Source: JAEHCY01 sp964519095
GTDB taxonomy: Bacteria; Pseudomonadota; Gammaproteobacteria; Chromatiales; Chromatiaceae
Assembly: GCA_964519095.1 (NCBI GenBank)
Contig: CAZFHV010000147.1
Span: forward strand, 1-8,638
Reading direction: 5' to 3'
Length of the DNA: 8,638 nt
A model generated the notes under the pieces. It did not search any database and was not told the origin of the DNA. It saw only the letters and a list, made by a program, of their open reading frames with translations. Shown here piece after piece: positions 1-6,330 of the stretch (positions are counted from its first letter, which is position 1; every line of letters begins with the position of its first letter). Both the position numbers and the translations under genes were made by a program.

Positions 1-2
1 TA

Positions 3-611
3 CGGCTACGCGGGGGGCGTCGCACTCGCTTCCGCTTCCTGTGCTCCTTCGCGGAAGTGGGGCGTCGGCTCAGCGGGCGGGTGGAGATCGACGATGCCTA
101 CCTTGGCGGGGAGAGAAGCGGGGGGAAGTCCGGACGCGGTTCCGAAAACAAGGTGGGGTTCGTGGCGGCGGTGCAGACCACCGAGGAGGGCCGGGCACAC
201 CGGGTGTGTTTGTCGGTGCGCCCCTTCACCAAGACGGCCCTGGGGGAGTTCTTTGCCGCCCACACGGCCTTGCCCCTGCGGGTGGTTTCCGATGGCCTGG
301 GCTGCTTCAGGGTGGCCAGCAGCCTCGGCGCAGCCCATGAGCGGTAGATCACCGGTGGGGGCAAGGCCAGCGTGCTCAATGAAAAGTTCCGTGCCGTCAA
401 CACCCTCATCGGCAACCTCAAGACGGCATTGACCGGTACCTATGACGCCGTCAAGTTCCCCAAGTATGCTTACCGCTATCTTGCTGAGGCGCAGTTGCGC
501 TTCAACCGCCGCTCCAACATGCCAGCTATGCTCGGGCATCTGCTTCGAGCGCTGGCGCTCGCACCACCCACTCCAGAGCGCAAAATGCGCCTTGCTGAGG
601 TTCGTCGCTAA
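3..611 (+). pseudogene. IS1595-family (ISXO2-like) transposase remnant, interrupted by an amber codon
   Basis: This is the C-terminal catalytic part of an ISXO2/IS1595-type DDE transposase, the enzyme that cuts and rejoins the ends of its insertion sequence. Family landmarks appear in order in one frame: VEIDDAYLGGE (first catalytic Asp, about 81-113), VVSDGLGCF (second Asp, about 282-308), ITGGGKAS, then NTLIGNLKTAL-GTY (third catalytic region, about 399-440), and finally KYAYRYLAEAQLRFNRR near the C-terminus, ending at TAA 609-611. A TAG at 345-347 interrupts this frame between HER and ITGGG; the reading frame is the same on both sides, so this is a nonsense change and not a frameshift. Recognisable similarity begins only near position 57. 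The frame is open to the window edge, but the residues from 3-56 do not look like the zinc-ribbon and helix-turn-helix end I expect, so the element is 5'-truncated, rearranged, or cut by the window. I could not identify terminal inverted repeats. The two parts could be read as 3-347 and 372-611, but both belong to one gene. Confidence 0.8.
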
Positions 612-657
612 TCGGGACGAGCCATGAGGTCCTGCCCACCACGGGGCGGCGGGCCAC

Positions 658-878
658 TCAGTTGCCCCGAACCAGCGCCATCAGCTCCTCGGTGGAGGGC
701 AGCGCCGCCACCTCGCCCTCGGAGAGGATGCCCTCCGCCAGGGCCCGCTTGTCCTGGTGCAGCTCCAGGATCTGCTCCTCGATGGTCCCCTGGGTGACCA
801 GCCGATACACCGTCACCGGCCGCTGCTGACCGATGCGATGGGCCCGGCCCATGGCTTGGTCCTCCGCGGCAGGGTTCC
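658..878 (-). CDS. SNF2 helicase, C-terminal fragment with motif VI
   Basis: The last 72 residues of the helicase are in the third frame. They open with NPAAEDQAMGRAHRIGQQRP, the SNF2 motif VI containing the arginine-finger region, continue through VTVYRLVTQGTIEEQILEL (the usual brace helix after lobe 2) and end ELMALVRGN with TGA at 658-660. This matches the normal SNF2 C-terminus and has no extra domain. An ATG at 852 inside the motif is the only ATG-started reading of this piece, and such a start would miss part of the motif. It is best treated as the tail of the same gene. Confidence 0.8.
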
Positions 879-882
879 CCAG
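874..882 (-). other. Frameshift site 2 in the helicase gene: one base missing before motif VI
   Basis: The SNF2 consensus here is D-P-W-W-N-P. The coding strand reads GACCCCTGGGGAACCCT, where TGG TGG AAC CCT is expected; one T between the two GG pairs would restore W-W-N-P and the frame of 658-878. Adding a G to the G4 run would also restore the frame but give W-G-N-P, which fits the family less well. The missing base falls at about 878/879. Confidence 0.75.
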
Positions 883-2843
883 GGGTCGGTGATCACCACG
901 TAATCGGCGGCGGTGAGGTTGAGGCCGAAGCCCCCCGCCTTGAGGCTGATCAGGAAGAGCTCACCCTCCCCGGCCTGGAAGGCGGCCACCCGACGGGTGC
1001 GCTCCGCGGCGGGGGTGGCCCCGTCGAGATACTGGTAGCGGATGCCGGCGGCGTCCAGGGGCTCCCGCAGCAGCGTCAGGAAGTCCACGAACTGGCTGAA
1101 CACCAGGGCCTTGTGGCCACTGTCCGCCAGTTCCTCGGCCAGCTCGGTGAAGGCCTGTACCTTGGCCCCGAGCATGCCCAGGTCCGGGCTCGCGAGCCGG
1201 GGGTCGCAGGCGGCGCGGCGCAGGCGCATGAGCTGAGCGAGCATGTTGATACGCGCCTCCCCGGGCGCCGACCGCTCGAATGCCTCCTCCATCGCCGCCA
1301 GGGCCTCACGCCGCAGGGCCTCGTAGTGGGCCGCCTCGTCCCGCTCCGGTGTCACCCCCAGGATCAGCTCGGTGCGTGGCGGGAGCTCCGGTAGCACCTG
1401 GGCCTTGGTCCGCCGGAGCACGAAGGGGGCGATGAGCCGGCGCAGGAGGTGCTGGGCGTCGCGGTCGCGGTTGCGCTCGATGGGTCCCACGAAGCGCTGA
1501 TTGAAGCGCGACAGGGGCCCCAGCAGCCCTGGGTTGAGGAAGCGCAGGATGGACCAGAGCTCCGCCAAGCGGTTCTCCACGGGTGTGCCCGAGAGGGCCA
1601 GACGAAAATCCGCCTCCAGCTCGAACAGGGCCAGGCTGCGCTTGGCGGTGGCGTTCTTGATGGCCTGGGCCTCGTCGGCGATCAGGGTGTGCCAGGGCCG
1701 GGCGGCAAAGCGCTCCTGGGCCTGCTGGAGCAGGGTGTAGGAGACGACTACCACCTCCCAGGGCCCGGCGCCGCTCACCAGGGAGTCCCGCTCCCCCTCC
1801 CCATAGAGCTGCACCCTGAGGGAGGGTGCGAACCGCGCCGCCTCGGCCAACCAGTTGCCACACACCGAGGTGGGGGCCACCACCAACGCCGCCCCGCCAG
1901 CGCCCCGGGCCAGCAGCAGCGCGAGGGCCTGGACCGTCTTTCCCAGACCCATGTCGTCCGCCAGGCAGCCGCCCAGCCCCGCGGTGGCCAGGCGCATCGC
2001 CCAGAGATAGCCGTCCTCCTGGTAGGGCCGCAGCTCCGCCTGCAGGGTCTTGGGCAGGGCCGGCGCCTCCTCCTGGGCCGCCCGCAGGCGGGTCAATGCC
2101 TGGGTGAAGGCCGCGTCCGCCTTGACCGCCACCCCCTCTAGGACCTCGTCGATCCAGGCGGCCGCCGCCTGGGGAACCCGGACCCCCTCCCGGTCCAGCT
2201 CGACCACTGCCGCCAGATCCGCGAGCCGCTGCTTCAGGGAGCGGGTGAGGGCCACGAAGAGTCCCTCGCCCATGGGCAGGAAGCGGCTGCGACCCCCCGC
2301 AGCCTCCAGCAGGGCGCTCAGCTCCAGCACCAGCCCCTCGTCGAGGGCCGCCAGCGCCGCGAGGGTCGGCAGGGTCTCCACCAGGCTGAGGGCGTCCTCG
2401 GGGTCCTCCACCACCCACTCGGGGGCACCAGTCTCGGCGCTGGGCTCATCCAGGAACGGCAGGGCGTCAAGGATGTCTCCCAGGGCGGCGCGCTCGGCGG
2501 CCAGGTCCCGGCGGGTGCCGAGGCTCTCGCCACCGATGGCCACCATCAGCCGCGCCCGCCCCACACCCGGGGCGAGCCTAGGGCCCTCGGGTCCCAGGGG
2601 GGCGGCCACCAGCCGCAGCTTCAGGCCCAGACCCGCGGGGGAGAGCTCCGCCCGCAGCCGGGTCTCCGCAGCCACCTCCTGGGCCGCCTGGGCGTGATCC
2701 GCCTGTACCTGGAAATGGGCGCTCAGGGCGCGCAGGGCCTGCTGAAGTGCGTCCTGGGCAGCGGCAGGCACGGAGAACTGGCCGGAGAGGAGCTGGGCCG
2801 CCCGCCGCTGGGCTGGGGTGAAGCGGATCAGCCGCAGCCGCTG
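879..2843 (-). CDS. SNF2 helicase, core fragment with motifs I to V
   Basis: About 655 residues, PQRLRLIRF to ITDPW, carry nearly all the SNF2 signature. In order: a Q-motif-like LRPYQEDGYLWAM, Walker A DDMGLGKT (GLGKT at 1935-1949), motif Ia VVAPTSVCGNW, Walker B with DEAQAIKN (DEAQ at 1665-1676, the form common in bacterial SNF2 proteins), motif III LALSGTPVENRL, then LIAPFVLRRTKAQVLPELP, and in the second RecA lobe KALVFSQFVDF, YLDGATPAAER and FLISLKAGGFGLNLT. All residues needed for ATP binding and hydrolysis in lobe 1 are present. The roughly 265 residues before the core continue the N-terminal region. The codons upstream of 2843 in this frame are not coding. Downstream of 879 the frame turns into GTLPRRTKPW and loses motif VI, so this piece alone should not form a working helicase. 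Confidence 0.85.
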
Positions 2844-4725
2844 GGGGGGAGTCCTGCACCAGTGTGACGAGGCGCAGGGCCTCGGCCTCACGGCGCTCCT
2901 CATTGGTCAGGAAGTAGCGCTCGGTGGCGTCCAGCTCTCCCCGCAGCTCTGGGGTGACGCGCAGGAGATAGCGCTCCCCCTGCCGGACCACCTCCAGCTC
3001 CGGGGTCCCCTCCTCCAGGTCCAGGAGCTGCTCGGGCGCGTCCGCCAGGGCCACCGCCGGATGCCCCGCCAGGGCACCGATGGCCGCCGCCCGGTCGATG
3101 CCGAAGCGGTTGGTGTAGCTCCGGTCTGGGCGCAGGGCGCGGGCCACCTCGGCATCCCAGGGGGGCAAATCGCCACTGCCGGCGATACGGGCGAGGGACA
3201 TGGTCCTGGGCTTGGTCCCGCCCCGCACCCCGCGCTTCTGCTCCAGGGGCTGGATCTCCTCGAGCTGGCCGTTGGGGCCCAGCGACAGGGTCCAGATGAT
3301 CCGCGTGGCGGGTGCGGCCTCTGCAGTCTCCGGCTGGACACCCAGCGCCTCGAGGGCCGCCAGCACCTCCCGCCATTGCTCGCCGGGCCCTGCCACGAAA
3401 AAGGTCCCGCCGGGTACCTCGCCTTTCAGGACCGCGGCAGCACCCTCCACCTGCTCCGCGAGCCAGGGGAGCTTGCAAGCCTCCAGTTGCCCCCGCAGTG
3501 CCCCCTCATAGGCGCTGAGCTCGGCCAGGAAGCGCTTTGGCGCGGCCCCTACCACCCGGTCGCGCCCCAGCCAGGCGGCGAGGAGGAGACCCCAGAGGTG
3601 ATCCAGGTTGGGGCTGACGCCCAATCCCAGATCGAAGCTGAACGCCCCCTCCACGAAGGCGGTGTCCCCGAGCCGCATCGCCACCGCATGGACCCAACGT
3701 CCCCAGCCCTCCCGGGGACTCGGCTGCCGCTTGCCCGCCTCCCATAGGCAGAACTTCCGCGCCGCCTCCAGGTGCTTCGGCGTCTGCTGGGCCAGCAGGG
3801 CCAGGGGATAGAGCCAGACCAATGTCCCCGGGAGGATGCGCTTGCGAGCCCCCACTTCGTCGCCCTGCCGCTTGAGGGCGGCCTCGAAGGCCGCCTGCCC
3901 CTCCGCCCAGTGCCCGGCCTGCACAAGGAGCCCGGCCCGCAGGGCATCCGCCGCCCCGCTATCCACCCCCTCGAGCAGGGCGCGCACCCCCTCGGCTTCT
4001 CCCCGGAGCAGCAGCAGCTCCGCCAGCGCCAGCCGGACCGCCGTCGAAAAGGTGGCAGGTTCCGGCATGACCCTGCTGAGCGCCCAGTCGCAGGGGGGCA
4101 GCAGCTCCGGCTGCCAGTACAGGGGCATCTCGCTGACGGCCTGGTACAGGAGGGCATCGCGCCAGCTCGGCTCGATGCGCTCGAAGCTCGGGCCATCGAA
4201 GCCGGCAAAGGCGGCCTCCCTTAGGATGGCCTCCCAGCTCCCGGCGCGCGCGATGGCATCGGCCATGGCCTTCAGCTCCGCGGCGGGGGTGCCGGAAAAG
4301 AGGGCCAGGCGTACCAGGCCAATGGTGGCGGCGGCGTCATAGATCGGCCAGTAGTAGGTGTAACTGCGGCGCTCGGGGTGGTAGGACTCCAGCTCATAGA
4401 GGGCCCCGCGCAGGGCGGGGCCACCCCGCTCTTCGAGCAGCGTCCGATAGAGCGGCACGCGCAAGCCGTCCACCAGGCGAGCCGTGCCCTCTCGCAGGGC
4501 TGACTCCACCAGCAGTCCCCGCTCCCGCAGACCATCCTGGGCCTGCTTGACGTCTGCCGAGGTGAAGGCCCACCCGTCGGCCCGCCGCAGCCCCAGCAGA
4601 CGCAGGAGGTTGTAGCTCGCGGTGCGCGGGCGCGAGGCCCAGAGCAGGCCCATGGCCAGCGCCACCCGGTACAGATCCGGGGGCAGATCCCCGGGCGACG
4701 CGGAAGGGGGAGCAGAATCGGACAT
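2842..4725 (-). CDS. SNF2 helicase, N-terminal fragment (winged-helix-like and helical-repeat region)
   Basis: This frame encodes about 627 residues, MSDSAPP to VQDSPP, before the G7 frameshift. Read as it stands, it runs on out of frame for 87 Pro/Gly/Ala/Arg-rich residues and stops at 2578, and that tail is not real coding sequence. Residues about 18-75 are helical with a Leu-rich core and could be a winged-helix-like fold. Residues about 228-287 look like TPR-like helical pairs (LALAELLLLRGEAEG, LLVQAGHWAEGQAAFEAAL). The C-terminal 200 residues are mixed alpha/beta and end in TERYFLTNEERREAEALRL. There is no ATPase motif in this part. It is recognised as helicase sequence only because the next frame continues it without a gap. 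The fold assignments are inference from residue patterns. Confidence 0.7.
2843..2849 (-). other. Frameshift site 1 in the helicase gene: run of seven G (C7 on the coding strand)
   Basis: On the coding strand the sequence reads GACTCCCCCCCAGCGG. With seven C the N-terminal frame goes to DSPPAAAADP and is lost. With six C it would read D-S-P-Q-R-L-R-L and join the helicase frame exactly. One extra base in a homopolymer explains the break. Possible causes are homopolymer miscounting in sequencing, a real mutation, or slippage at a mononucleotide run. Confidence 0.8.
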
Positions 4726-4817
4726 GGGGAGCAACCGGGCGCGGAGATAGGGGGAACTACCAGGAGCCGGCAAGTCTCCCCGGCGCCCTCGCTGCCGTCA
4801 ACCCGCGGAGGATTCCC

Positions 4818-5258
4818 TCACTGGGGCAGGATCGCCGACTGGCGACTCGCGAGCTGCCAGCGCCCGTCGCGCGCCACCCAGACGTTGAGGTAGCGCAGCA
4901 GCACCTGGCGCCGCTCACCCTTGATCTCTATGTCCAGGTGGGTCAGCCCCATCGCCGTTGCGACCCCAGGGTAGACCTGGATGCTGACGTCAAACCGCCG
5001 CGCCTCGTGGTACTTCACCTGGCCGGAGCCGATCTCCTGGAGGAAAGTCGCCTTGTTGGCGACCCGGCCCGTGGGCTGGTGATAGAGAAACTCGTCGGCG
5101 AGAAGGTCGGCCAGCACGGCGAGATCGCCTTGCATCATGGCCTGATAGCGGCGCTCCTCCGCCTGATGGATCTCCTCCTCCAGGCCCGCGGAGCAGGCCG
5201 CTCCCCCCAACAGGGCCAACAGGAGGGGCGCCAACCAGCGTGCGGTGGGGTGGAGCAT
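4818..5258 (-). CDS. Secreted or lipid-anchored NTF2-like protein (DUF4440/SnoaL-like)
   Basis: This 146-aa protein has an export signal (residues 1-22: a basic start, then LAPLLLALLGGAAC). Cys22 could be a lipidation site, but the lipobox is weak because Gly sits at -3, so ordinary signal peptidase cleavage is also possible. The remainder is one NTF2-like cone fold of the DUF4440 type: a helix with AEERRYQAMMQGD, then LADLLADEFLYHQPTGRVANKATFLQEI, and a closing strand pair NVWVARDGRWQLASRQSAIL. These match the family's usual order of motifs. Members bind small molecules or act as simple scaffolds; no catalytic residues can be assigned here. GAGGA ends eight bases before the ATG and supports this start. 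It follows the adenosyltransferase by 99 bp on the same strand, with a hairpin between them. Confidence 0.85.
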   Translation of the reverse strand: MLHPTARWLAPLLLALLGGAACSAGLEEEIHQAEERRYQAMMQGDLAVLADLLADEFLYHQPTGRVANKATFLQEIGSGQVKYHEARRFDVSIQVYPGVATAMGLTHLDIEIKGERRQVLLRYLNVWVARDGRWQLASRQSAILPQ

Positions 5259-5333
5259 CGTCGCGGTCCTCGCTCGGGGGATGGCCCAGTGTACAGGGCC
5301 CTGGCATCGGACGGCTGGGCAACCCTGCCCTTG

Positions 5334-5357
5334 GGTCCGCCGGGGCGCCGGCGGTCC
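5334..5357 (-). terminator. Strong GC hairpin directly after the adenosyltransferase stop codon
   Basis: CCGCCGG (5337-5343) and CCGGCGG (5348-5354) are perfect complements around a 4-nt loop. The stem extends by GG/CC past a single mismatch to 5334-5357, ending at the base before the stop codon (5358-5360). There is no T-run after it on the transcribed side, so it is not a textbook intrinsic terminator. It may instead pause polymerase, attenuate read-through, or protect the 3' end of the message. A second small hairpin, GGGCA-ACCC-TGCCC, lies at 5317-5330. Confidence 0.45.
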
Positions 5358-5906
5358 TCAGGTGCTCGGCCCCTGGGATCGCCACAAGACCTCGGGACCC
5401 TCACCGCGCCCCAGCACCCGCGCCGCGACGAACAGGAAGTCCCCGAGCCGGTTGAGGTAGCAGAGGGCCTGGGGATTGAGGGTCTCGGAGGCGGCCAGCC
5501 GCACCAGGGCACGCTCCGCACGGCGGCAGATCGCCCGGGCCAGATGGCAGCTCGCCGCCGCGGGGCCCCCGCCGGGGAGGATGAACCCCCGCAGCGGTGG
5601 CAACGAGGGCTCCCAGGTGTCGATCTGGGTCTCCAGCCATCGGGTCTGCGCGGGGAGGATGCGGCTGATACCCGGGTGGGCCAGCTCTGCGCCAAGCTCG
5701 AAGAGCTCCTGCTGGACTCGTTCCAGTGCCCCGTCGACCTCGGAGGCCCCCTGGGCGCGGGTTACCCCGATGGCGCTGTTGAGCTCGTCAAGGGCGCCGA
5801 GGACCTCGACGCGCAGCTGGTGCTTGGGCAGGCGGGTGCCGTCGGCGAGGGCGGTGGTCCCCTGGTCGCCGCCGCGGGTATAGATGCGGGCTCTTGGATC
5901 AGTCAT
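5358..5906 (-). CDS. PduO-type ATP:cob(I)alamin (corrinoid) adenosyltransferase
   Basis: The 182-aa enzyme moves the adenosyl group of ATP onto reduced cob(I)alamin or a cob(I)yrinic acid derivative, making the active adenosyl form of vitamin B12 in the cytoplasm. The family signature is complete: TRGGDQGTTAL at residues 10-20 (ATP-binding N-terminal loop), K28 and R32, VLGALDELNSAIG at 35-47, FILPGGG at 108-114, CRRAERALV at 127-135 (the Arg pair equivalent to those mutated in human MMAB disease), and LNRLGDFLFVAAR at 151-163. Length is typical. The frame is open upstream to 6050, but MTDPRARIYT at 5906 is the family-like start, with AAGGGA a few bases before it. It lies 76 bp after the small cysteine-rich gene and probably shares its transcript. 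No cobalamin-dependent enzyme or riboswitch is visible nearby, so the source and use of the cofactor are not shown here. Confidence 0.93.
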   Translation of the reverse strand: MTDPRARIYTRGGDQGTTALADGTRLPKHQLRVEVLGALDELNSAIGVTRAQGASEVDGALERVQQELFELGAELAHPGISRILPAQTRWLETQIDTWEPSLPPLRGFILPGGGPAAASCHLARAICRRAERALVRLAASETLNPQALCYLNRLGDFLFVAARVLGRGEGPEVLWRSQGPST

Positions 5907-5982
5907 CGGGTCCCTTGGGCGTGCCCCGGCCCCCGCCCGGCCCGGCAGAGGGCGAACAGGGATAGTCCGCCCCTTCTCTGGG

Positions 5983-6153
5983 CTAGCCGAGGAGCTCCTG
6001 GGTGACGAAGAGATAGCCCACCGCCAGAACCACCACCGCGATCGCCACATAGGGGATCAGGATGCAGATGCCCGGCAGATCGTTGCACACCTTGCTAAAA
6101 CGGCACAGCTTACAGTTTTTCAACGGCGGTGGCCCCGCTGGGCCCTCGGGCAT
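5983..6153 (-). CDS. Small cysteine-rich one-pass membrane protein, unknown function (56 aa)
   Basis: The protein starts MPEGPAGPPPLKNCKLCRFS and ends LFVTQELLG. It has a short Pro-rich tail, four cysteines (C14, C17, C23, C30) in a CxxC-x5-C-x6-C arrangement with basic residues between, and then one strongly hydrophobic segment, about residues 31-50 (ILIPYVAIAVVVLAVGYLFV). I do not recognise a named family. The cysteine cluster next to a membrane segment could hold a metal ion or Fe-S cluster, or form disulfides; this is inference. Support for it being real: clear membrane topology, stop at 5983-5985, a promoter-like sequence at the right distance upstream, and a cysteine density that random GC-rich sequence would not favour. 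There is no Shine-Dalgarno, and the predicted leader is so short that translation may be nearly leaderless. It is the first gene of the run leading to the adenosyltransferase. Confidence 0.7.
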   Translation of the reverse strand: MPEGPAGPPPLKNCKLCRFSKVCNDLPGICILIPYVAIAVVVLAVGYLFVTQELLG

Positions 6154-6168
6154 TGAGGATATTTTAGT

Positions 6169-6178
6169 ATTGTACCAA
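6169..6178 (-). promoter_or_regulatory. Extended -10 promoter for the small membrane protein/adenosyltransferase operon
   Basis: On the minus strand TTGGTACAAT contains an extended -10 element (TGG followed by TACAAT, five of six matches to TATAAT). The hexamer ends 15 bases before ATG 6153, so a start site about seven bases downstream leaves a leader of only about nine bases. No good -35 box is at the usual spacing, which is common for extended -10 promoters. The site lies in the only AT-rich island of the window (about 6154-6218). It overlaps an 11-bp inverted repeat, ATTG-TAC-CAAT (6169-6179), that could be an operator. Confidence 0.4.
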
Positions 6179-6218
6179 TTACTGAATCCCCATAAGCCAT
6201 GAAATCTACCATGTTATT

Positions 6219-6254
6219 GGCGCTGGGCGCTGGGCGCTGGGCGCTGGGCGCTGG
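6219..6254 (+). repeat. Perfect 7-bp tandem repeat, GCGCTGG x5
   Basis: Five exact head-to-tail copies of GCGCTGG occupy 6220-6254, with period 7 holding from 6219. The repeat lies in the divergent intergenic region, about 41 bp upstream of the minus-strand -10 and 76 bp upstream of the preferred cnoX start. Seven is not a multiple of three, so copy-number change would shift the frame of any translation starting at ATG 6199 or ATG 6211. On the preferred GTG start at 6331 it is outside coding sequence. Confidence 0.95.
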
Positions 6255-6264
6255 CTCGCCGCCG

Positions 6265-6305
6265 GGGACCGCCAGTGTGGGAGAATGGGGGGTCTCATCG
6301 GTCCC
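6265..6305 (+). repeat. Inverted repeat in the probable cnoX leader
   Basis: GGGACCG (6265-6271) and CGGTCCC (6299-6305) are perfect complements. Inside their loop, GAGA (6281-6284) can pair with TCTC (6293-6296). The structure ends 25 bases before the GTG start of the cnoX-like gene, which has no clear Shine-Dalgarno. It could be a leader RNA structure or a protein-binding site, or chance in GC-rich DNA. Confidence 0.3.
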
Positions 6306-6330
6306 AAGCATCCGCCTCACCCTTATCGCC

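Larger units (their letters stand above)
658..4725 (-). pseudogene. Large SNF2-family DEAD/DEAH-box helicase gene broken by two frameshifts
   Basis: If two single-base shifts are repaired, this is one protein of about 1355 aa: a roughly 890-aa N-terminal region of unknown role followed by a complete SNF2-type double-RecA ATPase. SNF2 enzymes use ATP to translocate on double-stranded DNA and remodel protein-DNA complexes; the target of this bacterial subgroup is not evident. The three pieces (2842-4725, 879-2843 and 658-878) are colinear and each picks up where the last stops. I chose ATG 4725 (MSDSAPP); a TTG at 4773 would add 16 residues of low-complexity sequence, and neither start has a convincing Shine-Dalgarno. 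The gene lies 92 bp downstream of the NTF2-like gene on the same strand, and its 3' end faces the transposase remnant. It may be a true pseudogene or an intact gene with sequencing indels; the sequence alone does not decide this. Confidence 0.8.

Noticed and set aside
29..57. 7-bp inverted repeat CTTCCGC/GCGGAAG as a possible IS end
   Set aside because: It is too short, lies next to the catalytic domain and not at an element boundary, and no partner was found at the other end.
612..657. Right terminal inverted repeat of the IS or a terminator for the helicase gene
   Set aside because: Without the left end there is nothing to pair with, and the small GCCC/GGGC stem has no T-run.
1306..2418. 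370-codon minus-strand frame inside the helicase
   Set aside because: It is the helicase gene read out of phase: Gly/Pro/Arg/Ala-rich, whereas the overlapping frame carries Walker A, DEAQ and the other SNF2 motifs.
2818..3747. 309-codon plus-strand frame over the helicase N-terminal region
   Set aside because: It is antisense to a frame that continues colinearly into the helicase, and its translation is low-complexity with no recognisable domain.
5903..6088. 61-codon minus-strand frame upstream of the adenosyltransferase
   Set aside because: It overlaps the small cysteine-rich membrane protein in another phase and reads as Gly/Arg-rich filler without topology or motifs.
6170..6198. Plus-strand promoter for cnoX (TTGTAC followed by a -10 near 6193-6198)
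   Set aside because: The -35 is fair but no acceptable -10 hexamer lies at 16-18 bp spacing, so I could not support it.
6199..6330. Longer cnoX reading starting at ATG 6199, with a possible signal peptide
   Set aside because: The extra 44 residues derive from the heptamer repeat and leader, lack family similarity and would put a cytoplasmic chaperone behind a poor hydrophobic segment. The GTG at 6331 gives the normal family length.
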